A stretch of 64,000 nucleotides of DNA, from the NCBI GenBank assembly GCA_947495575.1, contig CANLZL010000003.1:452807-516806 (forward strand). The letters run 5' to 3'. This DNA is from an uncultured Nioella sp. GTDB lineage: Bacteria > Pseudomonadota > Alphaproteobacteria > Rhodobacterales > Rhodobacteraceae. Each line of letters begins with the position of its first letter. Within the stretch, counting starts at the first letter, position 1. Positions 28,767 through 38,299 of this stretch are shown here, one piece after another. A program made the position numbers and the translations under genes. Under the pieces are notes generated by a model. That model ran no database searches. It worked only from the letters and a program-made list of their open reading frames with translations, and was not told the origin of the DNA.

Positions 28767-29339
28767 ATGGCTGACCCCAAGGAAGATGCATTCCTGGATG
28801 ATCCAGAATCCATCGAAGCCGAGATTGAAGCGGCTCTGGATGCAGAAGATTTGATGGCAGATCCGATTGAATCGGAGCTGGATGAGCTGCGCGCCGAGCG
28901 TGACCAGCTGAAAGACAAATTGCTGCGGACGCTGGCGGAATCGGAAAATGTGCGCAAGCGCGCCGATCGTGATCGCCGGGAAGGCGAGCAATATGGCGGC
29001 AAACGTCTGGCTCGTGATTTATTGCCCGTTTACGACAACCTGACCCGCGCGCTTGACGCTGCGAATAAGGAAGAAAACGAGGTTGTCGCCGGTGTGATCG
29101 AAGGCGTGGAGCTGACGCTGCGCGAGCTGCTCAATGTGTTTTCCAAGCACGGTGTGACGCCAATTGCGCCTGAGAACGGCGATCAATTTGATCCCAATAT
29201 GCACGAGGCAATGTTCGAAGCGCCGCTGCCCGGAACCAAAGCCGGCGAGATCATCCAAGTGATGGCTGTAGGCTTCCTGTTGCACGATCGTTTGCTGCGG
29301 CCGGCTCAAGTTGGCGTGTCCTCAACACCAGCCTCTTAA
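28767..29339 (+). CDS. grpE: Nucleotide exchange factor GrpE
   Basis: GrpE releases ADP from DnaK. The 190-residue protein has an acidic N-terminus, a long coiled-coil helix (ELRAERDQLKDKLLRTLAES near residue 38), the ENVRKRADRDR segment and the C-terminal beta domain. That domain ends with GFLLHDRLLRPAQVGVS, close to the canonical GY-LRPA-V motif. It follows hrcA in the same transcript, as usual in alphaproteobacteria. Confidence 0.97.
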   Translation: MADPKEDAFLDDPESIEAEIEAALDAEDLMADPIESELDELRAERDQLKDKLLRTLAESENVRKRADRDRREGEQYGGKRLARDLLPVYDNLTRALDAANKEENEVVAGVIEGVELTLRELLNVFSKHGVTPIAPENGDQFDPNMHEAMFEAPLPGTKAGEIIQVMAVGFLLHDRLLRPAQVGVSSTPAS

Positions 29340-29451
29340 ACCCTATTTCTGTACGCCGGGCGGCGCACCAATCGGCGGGGGCAGGCCCTCGCCGACAATG
29401 GAAGGGCGACGACGACTCCCCTGGATATTCGCAGGCCAAACAGGGCCAGAG

Positions 29452-32097
29452 TTACGAATCGTCGTCGAGCGACTTCAGCTCATAGATCAGATCCAGCGCG
29501 GCCTTTGGGGTGAGAGTGTCTGGATGCACCCCTTTAAGCCGCTCCGAGAGGGGCGAGGTTGTGGTCACCGCCTGTGGGGCGGGGCTTGGGCTCGCCGCAA
29601 ATAGCGGCAAGTCATCGATCAACGCCTTTTTCCTGTCACCGCCTTCGCGTTCACCCTTCTCCAGAGCTTCCAGAACCGATTGCGCACGTGAAACAACACT
29701 GGCGGGCAAGCCGGCAAGTTTGGCCACTTGTACACCGTAAGACCGATCGGCGGCGCCATCTCGCACCTCATGCAGGAAAATCACGTCGCCTTGCCACTCT
29801 CGCACGGCGACAGTGGCGTTTTTGACGCCGGGAAGGCGATCCGCGAGCGACGTCATTTCATGGTAGTGCGTTGCGAAAAGGGCGCGGCAACGATTGGCTT
29901 CGTGCAAATGTTCCAAAGTGGCCCAGGCGATGGACAGCCCGTCATAGGTGGCAGTGCCCCGACCAATTTCATCGAGGATCACCAGCGCCCGATCATCGGC
30001 TTGATTGAGAATGGCGGCGGTTTCTACCATTTCGACCATGAAGGTGGAGCGACCACGCGCCAAATCATCCGACGCACCGACACGGCTGAAGACCTGACTG
30101 ACCAGGCCGATCTTTGCCCGTGTGGCTGGTACAAAGCTGCCCATTTGCGCAAGAATGGCAATCAGCGCGTTTTGGCGCAGATACGTTGATTTACCGGCCA
30201 TGTTGGGACCAGTGAGCAATGTCAAAGCGGCGGCGTCTTTCTCAGCCGTTAGAGCGCAATCATTCGCAATAAAGGGATCGCCTGACTTCTGCAGGGCGCG
30301 CTCCACGACGGGGTGCCGACCGGCCTCTACCTCGAAATCACGACTGTCGTCGATCTGCGGGCGGGCCCAGTTTTCCTGTCGGGCAAGCTCGGCCAGGGCA
30401 GACGTTAGATCAAGCTCCGCCAGAGCCGCAGCGGCGGCGCCAATGGCATCGTTTTCGACCAAAACGGCCTGTCTTAGAGACTGAAACAGGGCCTTTTCGA
30501 TCTCAAGCGCGCGATTGCCTGCGTTGAGGATCTTTGTCTCCAATTCGGACAATTCGACAGTGGTAAAGCGAACGGCATTGGCCGTGGTTTGACGGTGGAT
30601 GAACCGCTCGGACAGCGGCGCGGATAACATCTTTTCGGCATGGGTTGCCGGAGTTTCGATGAAATAGCCCAACACGTTGTTGTGCTTGATTTTGAGCGAG
30701 CCGACGCCGGTTTCTTCGGAGTAACCCGTTTGCATACCGGCAATCACGCCACGACCCTCATCACGCAATTGCCGGGTTTCATCAAGCTCGGAGTTATAGC
30801 CACTGGCGATAAACCCGCCGTCACGCGCCAAAAGCGGCGGCTCGGCGATCAAGGCCTGTTCCAAAAGGCCGGTCAGCGCTTCATGTCCGGCCAGGTTGCG
30901 CAACGCAGAGTTGAGAAGGTCAGGTAAATCGAGACCGGATAGACGGGTGTGGATCGCTGCGGCCTCGGCCAGGCCATTTCGGATCGCGGCAAGGTCGCGG
31001 GGGCCGCCGCGGTCCAGCGCAAGGCGGGACAAGGCACGGTCGAGATCGGGAACCTTGCGAAGCGCCTCCCTCAGATCAACCGTCAGGTTTGTATCGGCCA
31101 AAAAGGCGGACACTGCGTCCAGCCGATCAATGATAACCGGCAATTGGGTTGAAGGGCTGGACAGGCGATGTTCCAAGAGCCGCCCACCGGCAGATGTAAC
31201 GGTACGGTCGATCGTGGCCAAAAGCGAGCCAGCGCGCCCGCCTGCCAGCGCAGAAGTTAGTTCCAGATTGCGCCGTGTGGCTGCATCGATCTGCATCATG
31301 CGTTGCGCTACAGAGCGTGTTGGTGGGCGCAAAAGCGGCAATTTTCCTTTTTGCGTGATCTCCAAATAGTCGATCACTGCCCCCATGGCAGAGAGGTCTG
31401 CGCGGGTGAATTGACCGTATGATTCGAGTGATTTCACCTGAAACAGAGACTGAATTCGCCGTTCAGCCGATTGGCTGTCAAAACTGGATGGAGCAAGCGG
31501 AGTGACTGCGGTTTCGCTGTCTTGAAAAAGCGCCATCGCATCTTCCGACAAGCCGTCAGGCACCAGCACCTCTTGCGGTGCAAGACGGGCCAGTTCAGGC
31601 CCCAACCGCACCAAGGGGCATGTCATCACGTGAAATGCACCGGTTGATATGTCGGTCCAGGCCAGGGAAGCCTCGCCTCGTATTTCAGCATAAGCGGCGA
31701 GGTAGTTATGGCTGCGCGCCTCTAACAGGCTGTCTTCGGTCAGCGTGCCGGGGGTCACAAGACGCACAACTTCGCGTCGGACCACGGATTTTGAGCCGCG
31801 CTTTTTGGCTTCAGCGGGGTTTTCCATTTGCTCACAGACCGCAACTCGGAAGCCTTTGCGGATGAGCGTCAGGAAATAACCCTCGGCCGCGTGATGTGGC
31901 ACACCGCACATGGGAATGTCTTCGCCTTGATGCTTACCGCGCTTGGTCAATGCGATATCCAACGCCTCGGCGGCAGCCACAGCGTCGTCGAAAAACATCT
32001 CGTAGAAATCGCCCATCCGGTAAAACAATAGCGCATCGCGGTGCTGCGCTTTGATCTCCAGAAACTGCGCCATCATGGGCGTGACTTGTGCGTTCAT
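29452..32097 (-). CDS. mutS: DNA mismatch repair protein MutS
   Basis: MutS recognises mismatches and small loops. The 881-residue protein begins with the mismatch-recognition domain, including the FYRMGDFYEMF segment (Phe-Tyr-Glu motif) near residue 31. The connector, lever and clamp domains follow. The ATPase has Walker A TGPNMAGKSTYL near residue 628, the ILDEIGRGTATYDG signature near residue 705 and a THYHEM segment. The length is normal. It is convergent with grpE, separated by 112 bases. A degenerate parS-like half-site lies in its 3' part (29680-29695). Confidence 0.97.
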   Translation of the reverse strand: MNAQVTPMMAQFLEIKAQHRDALLFYRMGDFYEMFFDDAVAAAEALDIALTKRGKHQGEDIPMCGVPHHAAEGYFLTLIRKGFRVAVCEQMENPAEAKKRGSKSVVRREVVRLVTPGTLTEDSLLEARSHNYLAAYAEIRGEASLAWTDISTGAFHVMTCPLVRLGPELARLAPQEVLVPDGLSEDAMALFQDSETAVTPLAPSSFDSQSAERRIQSLFQVKSLESYGQFTRADLSAMGAVIDYLEITQKGKLPLLRPPTRSVAQRMMQIDAATRRNLELTSALAGGRAGSLLATIDRTVTSAGGRLLEHRLSSPSTQLPVIIDRLDAVSAFLADTNLTVDLREALRKVPDLDRALSRLALDRGGPRDLAAIRNGLAEAAAIHTRLSGLDLPDLLNSALRNLAGHEALTGLLEQALIAEPPLLARDGGFIASGYNSELDETRQLRDEGRGVIAGMQTGYSEETGVGSLKIKHNNVLGYFIETPATHAEKMLSAPLSERFIHRQTTANAVRFTTVELSELETKILNAGNRALEIEKALFQSLRQAVLVENDAIGAAAAALAELDLTSALAELARQENWARPQIDDSRDFEVEAGRHPVVERALQKSGDPFIANDCALTAEKDAAALTLLTGPNMAGKSTYLRQNALIAILAQMGSFVPATRAKIGLVSQVFSRVGASDDLARGRSTFMVEMVETAAILNQADDRALVILDEIGRGTATYDGLSIAWATLEHLHEANRCRALFATHYHEMTSLADRLPGVKNATVAVREWQGDVIFLHEVRDGAADRSYGVQVAKLAGLPASVVSRAQSVLEALEKGEREGGDRKKALIDDLPLFAASPSPAPQAVTTTSPLSERLKGVHPDTLTPKAALDLIYELKSLDDDS
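29680..29695. promoter_or_regulatory. Degenerate parS-like half-site inside mutS
   Basis: Read on the minus strand, TGTTTCACGTGCGCAA matches 12 of 16 parS bases, keeping one arm and the CACGTG core. Binding is uncertain. Confidence 0.2.
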
Positions 32098-32229
32098 TCT
32101 GCATCCCTCACCTGCGCCGTTACAGTATCGCCCGAGAGGGCCGGGTAAAAGGCCGCAATCGAGTTTGGTTGAGGCGAGCGGCGTGTTTCGTTATTTGGAT
32201 TTGTGGGAGACACCGGAGGCACCATCACC

Positions 32230-34494
32230 ATGGCCAATAACGCAAAAGTCACGCGCGAAGAGGCGCTGGCCTATCACCTGGAACCGCGACCAGGAAAACT
32301 CGACATTCAGGCCTCGACTGCGATGACGACGCAGCGCGACCTGAGCTTGGCCTATTCGCCCGGCGTTGCTGTGCCCTGTGAGGCAATCGCTGAGAACCCG
32401 GAAACGGCATATGACTATACAACCAAGGGCAATATGGTCGCCGTGATTTCGAATGGGACGGCGGTGTTGGGCCTTGGGAATTTGGGTGCGCTTGCCTCAA
32501 AACCGGTGATGGAGGGCAAGGCCGTACTGTTCAAACGGTTTGCGGACGTGAACTCCATCGACATCGAGCTGGACACTGAAGACCCAGACGAGTTCATCAA
32601 TGCGGTAAAGCTGATGGGGCCGACATTTGGCGGCATCAACCTTGAAGATATCAAGGCGCCGGAATGTTTCATCATTGAACAGCGCCTGAAAGAGATCATG
32701 GACATCCCGGTGTTTCACGATGACCAGCACGGCACCGCTGTTATCTGCGCCGCTGGCCTGATCAATGCGTTGCACCTGTCGGGCAAAAAGATCGAAGACG
32801 TGAAAATCGTTCTGAACGGGGCAGGGGCCGCAGGGATCGCCTGTCTTGAATTGGTCAAAGCCATGGGCGCGCGGCATGAGAATTGCATTGCCTGCGATAC
32901 GAAAGGTGTTATTTTTCAAGGTCGTAGCGACGGAATGAACCAATGGAAATCGGCCCATGCCGTTCCCACTGATGCCCGAACATTGGAAGAGGCCATGGTT
33001 GGCGCAGACGTGTTTCTTGGCGTTTCGGCCAAGGGCGCAGTGACACCGGACATGGTTGCCTCAATGGCGGATAACCCGGTGATTTTCGCCATGGCGAATC
33101 CCGACCCTGAGATCACACCAGAAGACGCCCATGATGTGCGGGTCGATGCAATCGTCGCCACCGGGCGGTCAGACTACCCCAATCAGGTTAATAACGTTCT
33201 TGGTTTTCCTTATCTGTTCCGCGGTGCGCTGGACATCCATGCCCGCGCTATCAATGACGAGATGAAAATCGCCTGCGCAGAAGCGCTTGCCAAGCTGGCC
33301 AGGGAGGATGTGCCTGATGAGGTTGCGATGGCCTATGGTCGCAAGCTGACCTTTGGGCGTGATTATATCATCCCAACACCATTTGATCCGCGTCTGATTC
33401 ACGTGATTCCGCCGGCTGTGGCTAAGGCGGGGATGGAAACCGGCGTTGCGCGTCGCCCGATCATTGATCTGGATGCTTATGCACAAAGCTTGAATGCGCG
33501 GATGGACCCGACGGCCTCTGTCTTGCGCGGCATCAATGCGCGGGCTCGGTCGAATCAGGCTCGGATGATCTTTGCCGAAGGTGACGATGTGCGGGTGTTG
33601 CGCGCCGCGGTAGCCTACCAGCGTAACGGGATGGGCAAAGCGATTGTTGTCGGTCGTGAAAACGATGTGAAAGAAAAGCTCGAGGCCGTTGGCCTGTCCG
33701 ATGCCGTGCGGGAACTGGACGTGGTGAACGCGGCCAACACACCGCACCTCGATACTTACAAAACCTTCCTTTACGACCGATTGCAACGCAATGGCCATGA
33801 CCGGACGGACGTTCACCGACTCGCTTCTCGCGACCGACACGTGTTTTCATCGCTGATGTTGGCGCATGGGCATGGCGACGGGTTGGTCACTGGCGCGACC
33901 CGGAAATCGGCGCATGTCCTGGGGCTTGTGGGACATGTGTTTGACGCTACTGCGCAGGATGGTGCGGTTGGCGTGACCGTGATGATGCATAAGGGTCGGA
34001 TCGTTCTGATCTCAGACACATTGGTGCATGAATGGCCCGAAGAAGAAGATCTTGCGCTGATTGCGCAGCGAGGCGCGAAAGTGGCCCGCGATCTGGGTAT
34101 GGATCCCCGCGTCGCCTTTGTCAGTTTCTCGACCTTTGGCTACCCTCGGTCGGAACGGGCTGAAAAGATGCACCTGGCCCCGCGTGTTCTGGACCGGATG
34201 AATGTCGATTTCGAATATGATGGCGAAATGACCGTGGATGTTGCCTTGAATCCAGAGGTGATGAAGCAGCAATATCCGTTTACACGCCTATCCGGCCCCG
34301 CAAATGTGCTGGTCGTGCCTGCACGCCATTCAGCGTCTATTTCCGTGAAACTGATGCAGGAAATGGCCGGTGCGACGGTGATTGGCCCGATCCTGACCGG
34401 GTTGGAACATCCGGTTCAGATCTGTTCGACCACAGCCACGTCAAATGACATTCTGAATATGGCGGCCATGGCGGCAAGTCGTATCGGACACTAG
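32230..34494 (+). CDS. maeB: NADP-dependent malic enzyme with phosphotransacetylase-like domain
   Basis: The enzyme converts malate to pyruvate and CO2. The start at 32230 follows a GGAGG and gives 754 residues. The N-terminal malic domain contains SLAYSPGVAVPC near residue 38, the FHDDQHGTAV motif near residue 162 and the NAD(P)-binding LNGAGAAGIA near residue 198. From about residue 440 a phosphotransacetylase-like domain follows (MIFAEGDDVRVLRA), typically regulatory in MaeB, lacking evidence of its own catalysis. It is a single gene; a hairpin-rich region follows. Confidence 0.95.
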   Translation: MANNAKVTREEALAYHLEPRPGKLDIQASTAMTTQRDLSLAYSPGVAVPCEAIAENPETAYDYTTKGNMVAVISNGTAVLGLGNLGALASKPVMEGKAVLFKRFADVNSIDIELDTEDPDEFINAVKLMGPTFGGINLEDIKAPECFIIEQRLKEIMDIPVFHDDQHGTAVICAAGLINALHLSGKKIEDVKIVLNGAGAAGIACLELVKAMGARHENCIACDTKGVIFQGRSDGMNQWKSAHAVPTDARTLEEAMVGADVFLGVSAKGAVTPDMVASMADNPVIFAMANPDPEITPEDAHDVRVDAIVATGRSDYPNQVNNVLGFPYLFRGALDIHARAINDEMKIACAEALAKLAREDVPDEVAMAYGRKLTFGRDYIIPTPFDPRLIHVIPPAVAKAGMETGVARRPIIDLDAYAQSLNARMDPTASVLRGINARARSNQARMIFAEGDDVRVLRAAVAYQRNGMGKAIVVGRENDVKEKLEAVGLSDAVRELDVVNAANTPHLDTYKTFLYDRLQRNGHDRTDVHRLASRDRHVFSSLMLAHGHGDGLVTGATRKSAHVLGLVGHVFDATAQDGAVGVTVMMHKGRIVLISDTLVHEWPEEEDLALIAQRGAKVARDLGMDPRVAFVSFSTFGYPRSERAEKMHLAPRVLDRMNVDFEYDGEMTVDVALNPEVMKQQYPFTRLSGPANVLVVPARHSASISVKLMQEMAGATVIGPILTGLEHPVQICSTTATSNDILNMAAMAASRIGH

Positions 34495-34767
34495 AATTAG
34501 CTGGCAAGTTGACCCAAGTCACATAATTTAGGGCACAACACAAAATGTTGTGCGACAACTTGACTCACACGTCAACTTACGGAATCCTTCTTCGAGTCAA
34601 AGAATCGACCCCACCGAGCATCTCAAAATAATCGGTGGGGCCTGTGACCAAGACTCGCAAACCTAGATCGGCTGCGGGTCGGTTCGTTCACAGGAGGATT
34701 TGAGTATTCTCCGGCTCCGATGTCAAGGTCGATCGCAGTCCTGCGATGCAGGAGAAAGGCATGTGTT
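34495..34767 (+). ncRNA. Hairpin-rich leader/intergenic RNA region
   Basis: No coding sequence is seen in these 273 bases, but several inverted repeats are perfect. AAGTTGAC 34506-34513 pairs with GTCAACTT 34571-34578, enclosing GCACAACA/TGTTGTGC 34533-34553. CCCCACCGA/TCGGTGGGG lies at 34609-34640. CCTGTGA/TCACAGG (34641-34694) encloses GACTCGCA/TGCGGGTC (34652-34680). TCCTGC/GCAGGA at 34739-34753 covers the ribosome-binding site. The first hairpin may terminate maeB; the rest looks like a structured 5' leader or small RNA. I do not recognise a known family. Confidence 0.45.
34739..34753 (+). promoter_or_regulatory. Hairpin sequestering the ribosome-binding site of the 49-residue gene
   Basis: TCCTGC and GCAGGA pair around a 3-base loop, burying the first G residues of the GGAGAAAGG ribosome-binding site at 34751-34759. 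An overlapping dyad, ATCGCAG-TC-CTGCGAT (34732-34747), would compete with it, so two exclusive folds are possible. Confidence 0.4.
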
Positions 34768-34917
34768 ATGACACGTGTAAATCCTTGGCATTCGATCAAA
34801 TCGAATGTTTATCACGACAACACCGATTGTAATACCGGCAACAACATCGAACGCGAGAACCTACGTTCTGGTACGGGCGGTAAGCCGAAATGCTCGGAAT
34901 GTAAGAGCCTTGATTGA
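34768..34917 (+). CDS. Small conserved Cys-containing protein (possible zinc-binding)
   Basis: This 49-residue protein starts MTRVNPWHSIKSN and contains YHDNTDCNTGNNIE followed by GTGGKPKCSEC. The Cys residues (21, 42 and 45) with nearby His make a small zinc-ribbon-like site plausible. The pattern YH-C-GNNIE-GTGG-P-C-C is one I associate with a widespread small hypothetical family, but no function is known to me. An A-rich ribosome-binding site GGAGAAAGG precedes it. An ATG at 34761 in another frame opens only 23 codons. Confidence 0.72.
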   Translation: MTRVNPWHSIKSNVYHDNTDCNTGNNIERENLRSGTGGKPKCSECKSLD

Positions 34918-34921
34918 GGCG

Positions 34922-34946
34922 AGCGGGGCGCCAAGCGCGCCCCGCT
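34922..34946. terminator. GC-rich hairpin terminator between the small gene and dnaJ
   Basis: A perfect 10-bp stem (AGCGGGGCGC 34922-34931 with GCGCCCCGCT 34937-34946) and a 5-base loop lies between the two convergent gene ends. It has no long T-run, so termination may be partial or Rho-assisted. Confidence 0.7.
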
Positions 34947-34950
34947 GAGC

Positions 34951-36096
34951 CTAACCCTTCATGTCGTCCCAGAAGCCTTTGACTTTCTCAAAAAAGCCGT
35001 TGGCGTTGGGGTTGTTTGAGCTGGCGCAGCTATCTTCGAACTCTCGCAACAGTTCTTTTTGTTTCGAGGTCAGTTTTACCGGCGTTTCAACGGCCAGCTC
35101 GATGTACATATCACCCTGACCGGCGCCGCGAAGAGCAGGCATTCCTTTTGAACGCAAGCGCATCTGACGGCCCGATTGCGAACCTTCGGGTACTTTCACC
35201 CGGCTACGACCACCATCGATGGTGGGCACTTCGATCTCTCCGCCTAGTGCGGCCGAAACCATCGAAACCGGTACGCGACAGAACAAGTCCATCCCGTCAC
35301 GCTGGAAGATGTCGTGATCGTCGACTTCGATGAAGATATACAGATCGCCCTGAGGCCCGCCTCGAAGCCCGGCCTCACCTTCACCTGAAAGGCGAATGCG
35401 TGTGCCTGTTTCAACGCCCGCCGGGATATTGACCGAAAGGGCCTTCTCCTTCTGGATCCGACCCGCACCGCCACAACCCTGACAGGGGTTTTTGACGATC
35501 TGCCCCGAACCCGAACAGGTCGGACAAGTGCGTTCAACCGTGAAGAAGCCCTGCTGCGCGCGAACCTTGCCCATCCCGGAACAGGTTGGGCAGCCCTGCG
35601 GTTCGGCGCCGCCTTCGGCGCCTGAACCGTGACAATCGTCACAAGTCGACAGGTTCGGGACGGTGATGGATTTTTGAAGGCCATTATAGGCCTCTTCGAG
35701 TGAAATCCGCAGGTTATAGCGCAGGTCGGAACCGCGCGCCGCGCGCTGTCGCCCGCCGCCACGCTGCCCGCTAAAGCCGCCGAACAGATCTTCGAAAACG
35801 TCGGAAAAGGCGCTTGCGAAATCGCCCTGCCCGCCGAATCCGCCAGCCCGCGGTCCGCCACCCATGCCGCCATCAAAGGCCGCGTGACCATAGCGATCAT
35901 AGGCCGCCTTTTTCTCGGCATCCTTCAGGATTTCATAGGCTTCGTTCGCTTCTTTGAACTGTGCCTCTGCATCCGGATTGTCCGCGTTGCGGTCCGGGTG
36001 CAATTCCTTGGCTTTTTTGCGGTATGCCTTTTTGATCTCGGCCGCGTCAGCGCCTTTGCCGACACCCAGAACGTCATAGAAATCGCGTTTTGCCAT
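34951..36096 (-). CDS. dnaJ: Chaperone protein DnaJ
   Basis: DnaJ delivers unfolded clients to DnaK and stimulates its ATPase. The start at 36096 ([11 protein letters not shown]) gives 381 residues. The J domain has HPD at residues 33-35. A Gly/Phe-rich linker and four zinc-finger repeats follow ([32 protein letters not shown], about residues 150-220). The C-terminal substrate-binding domain ends the protein. It lies 77 bases downstream of dnaK on the minus strand. Confidence 0.97.
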   Translation of the reverse strand: MAKRDFYDVLGVGKGADAAEIKKAYRKKAKELHPDRNADNPDAEAQFKEANEAYEILKDAEKKAAYDRYGHAAFDGGMGGGPRAGGFGGQGDFASAFSDVFEDLFGGFSGQRGGGRQRAARGSDLRYNLRISLEEAYNGLQKSITVPNLSTCDDCHGSGAEGGAEPQGCPTCSGMGKVRAQQGFFTVERTCPTCSGSGQIVKNPCQGCGGAGRIQKEKALSVNIPAGVETGTRIRLSGEGEAGLRGGPQGDLYIFIEVDDHDIFQRDGMDLFCRVPVSMVSAALGGEIEVPTIDGGRSRVKVPEGSQSGRQMRLRSKGMPALRGAGQGDMYIELAVETPVKLTSKQKELLREFEDSCASSNNPNANGFFEKVKGFWDDMKG

Positions 36097-36124
36097 CGTA
36101 TTGATACCCTCCTGAAACACGGCA

Positions 36125-36150
36125 ACCGGCCAAGGGGTTCCCCGGCCGGT
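36125..36150 (-). other. Stable hairpin between dnaK and dnaJ
   Basis: ACCGGCC (36125-36131) and GGCCGGT (36144-36150) form a 7-bp stem with an inner GGGG/CCCC pairing. No T-run follows, so it may stabilise the dnaK mRNA end or reduce read-through to dnaJ rather than terminate fully. Confidence 0.45.
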
Positions 36151-36173
36151 CGCGTTGGGGTTACGTTACGCGA

Positions 36174-38090
36174 TTACGACCGACGGTCGTCATTCAGATC
36201 TTCGAAATCGGCGTCCACGATGTCATCATCAACACCCGACGGCTCATCCGCACCTTCAGGCGCCTCTTCGCCGGCCTCTTCCTGTGCCGCTTTGTAGATC
36301 GCTTCGCCCAGCTTCATCGCCGCTTCGGTCACGTTCTGGATACCGCCGCGGATTTTGCCCGCATCTTCGGTTTCCATTTGCTCTTCGAGGGCTTTGATGG
36401 CCAGTTCGATGGCCTCGATGGTGGTTGGGTCCACCTTGTCGGCATGTTCTTCCATCGATTTTTGGGTCGAATGGATCAGACTTTCGGCCTGGTTCTTGGC
36501 TTCGACCAGATCCTTGCGCTCTTTATCCGCTTCGGCATTGGCCTCGGCGTCCTGAACCATCTGTTCGATCTCATCATCGCTGAGACCGCCAGACGCCTGG
36601 ATGGTGATGTTTTGCTCTTTACCGGTGCCTTTGTCTCGGGCGGATACGGAAACGATGCCGTTGGCGTCGATGTCGAAGGTTACTTCGATCTGGGGCATGC
36701 CGCGTGGTGCGGGCGGGATGTCTTCCAGATTGAACTGGCCGAGCATCTTGTTGTCCGCAGCCATCTCACGCTCACCTTGGAACACGCGGATGGTCACCGC
36801 GTTCTGGTTATCCTCGGCGGTCGAGAAGATCTGGGATTTCTTCGTCGGGATCGTGGTGTTGCGGTCGATCAGGCGGGTGAAAACGCCACCCAGGGTTTCG
36901 ATACCCAAGGACAGCGGGGTCACGTCAAGAAGGACAACGTCCTTCACGTCACCTTGCAGAACACCGGCCTGAATGGCCGCGCCCATGGCAACCACTTCGT
37001 CAGGGTTCACGCCCTGATGAGGTTCTTTGCCGAAGAACTTGGTCACTTCGTCCTTAACTTTGGGCATGCGGGTCATACCGCCGACCAAAACGATCTCGTC
37101 GATTTCATCTTTCGAGATGCCCGCATCTTTCAGCGCGGCCGCGCACGGCTTCATCGACGCTTTGATCAGATCGGAAACCAGCGATTCCAATTTGGCGCGG
37201 GTCAGTTTCATCACCAGGTGCAGCGGCTGACCGCCATTGGGGTCCATCGAGATGAACGGCTGGTTGATTTCTGTCTGAGTGGCCGAAGACAATTCGATCT
37301 TGGCCTTTTCAGCGGCCTCTTTCAGGCGCTGAAGGGCCATTTTGTCTTTGGTCAGGTCGACGCCGTTTTCTTTTTTGAACTCATTGGCCAGATACTGAAC
37401 AATGCGCATGTCAAAGTCTTCACCGCCAAGGAACGTGTCGCCATTGGTGGATTTTACTTCAAAGAGGCCATCGTCAATTTCAAGGATGGTCACGTCGAAC
37501 GTACCGCCGCCAAGGTCATAAACGGCGATGGTTTTGGTTTCCTGCTTATCAAGGCCATAGGCCAGCGCGGCCGCGGTCGGTTCGTTGATAATGCGCAGCA
37601 CTTCGAGGCCAGCGATTTTGCCGGCGTCTTTGGTGGCCTGACGCTGAGCGTCGTTGAAGTAGGCAGGAACGGTGATGACGGCTTGCGTCACCTCTTCGCC
37701 AAGATAGCTCTCGGCGGTTTCTTTCATTTTTCCAAGGATCAGCGCGGAAACCTGTGCGGGCGAGTATTTTTCGCCTTTCACTTCAACCCATGCGTCACCA
37801 TTGCCGCCATCAACGATGGCGTAAGGAACAAGTTGCTTGTCCTTTTCAACGGCGGGATCGTCATACCGACGACCGACCAGACGTTTGACCGCAAAAACGG
37901 TGTTGTCGGGGTTGGTAACGGCTTGGCGCTTGGCGGCCTGACCAACCAGACGCTCGTCATCGGTATAGCCGACGATCGAGGGGGTTGTGCGGGCACCTTC
38001 GGCGTTTTCGATAACGCGAGGCTGCGAGCCGTCCATGATGGCAACACAAGAGTTCGTGGTGCCGAGGTCGATACCAATTACTTTGGCCAT
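36174..38090 (-). CDS. dnaK: Chaperone protein DnaK (Hsp70)
   Basis: The start at 38090 ([14 protein letters not shown]) gives 638 residues, the family length; a longer open frame upstream covers the promoter and is not used. The ATPase domain shows the phosphate-1 loop [10 protein letters not shown], the phosphate-2 segment [15 protein letters not shown] near residue 195, and the VGGMTRMP adenosine region near residue 336. The substrate-binding domain and helical lid end in the acidic [12 protein letters not shown] motif. DnaK folds nascent and heat-damaged proteins with DnaJ and GrpE, both in this window. Confidence 0.98.
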   Translation of the reverse strand: MAKVIGIDLGTTNSCVAIMDGSQPRVIENAEGARTTPSIVGYTDDERLVGQAAKRQAVTNPDNTVFAVKRLVGRRYDDPAVEKDKQLVPYAIVDGGNGDAWVEVKGEKYSPAQVSALILGKMKETAESYLGEEVTQAVITVPAYFNDAQRQATKDAGKIAGLEVLRIINEPTAAALAYGLDKQETKTIAVYDLGGGTFDVTILEIDDGLFEVKSTNGDTFLGGEDFDMRIVQYLANEFKKENGVDLTKDKMALQRLKEAAEKAKIELSSATQTEINQPFISMDPNGGQPLHLVMKLTRAKLESLVSDLIKASMKPCAAALKDAGISKDEIDEIVLVGGMTRMPKVKDEVTKFFGKEPHQGVNPDEVVAMGAAIQAGVLQGDVKDVVLLDVTPLSLGIETLGGVFTRLIDRNTTIPTKKSQIFSTAEDNQNAVTIRVFQGEREMAADNKMLGQFNLEDIPPAPRGMPQIEVTFDIDANGIVSVSARDKGTGKEQNITIQASGGLSDDEIEQMVQDAEANAEADKERKDLVEAKNQAESLIHSTQKSMEEHADKVDPTTIEAIELAIKALEEQMETEDAGKIRGGIQNVTEAAMKLGEAIYKAAQEEAGEEAPEGADEPSGVDDDIVDADFEDLNDDRRS

Positions 38091-38197
38091 ATTTTCTAGT
38101 CCCTTTCTCAAGGCGATGTTGTAGAGGACGGATCCGATTGCGGCCCCCGGCCCCTTATCCCAATGGTCGAGGAGTGCCCCGACCGAGCTTCGCAGGG

Positions 38198-38226
38198 TAT
38201 ATAAGTGGGCCAAAAGGCTGCTGCAA
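38198..38226 (-). promoter_or_regulatory. Candidate dnaK promoter
   Basis: On the minus strand TTGCAG (38226-38221) and TATATA (38203-38198) are separated by 17 bases. The same bases read as CTTGCAG with CCCACTTA give a plausible heat-shock sigma-32 promoter. The transcript would have a leader of about 100 bases. Confidence 0.55.
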
Positions 38227-38299
38227 GCGGGGTATGGGGGGCAGATAATAGGAATCTGCAAAGAAACCGGCAATTTTTGCCAAACAGAGGTAACTGCAA

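Noticed and set aside
31627..31635. CACGTGAAA in mutS
   Set aside because: Only one short half-site, expected by chance in a window of this size.
36378..38099. A 573-codon open frame antisense to dnaK
   Set aside because: It mirrors dnaK almost end to end, a known by-product of Hsp70 codon usage; the sense frame is unmistakable DnaK.
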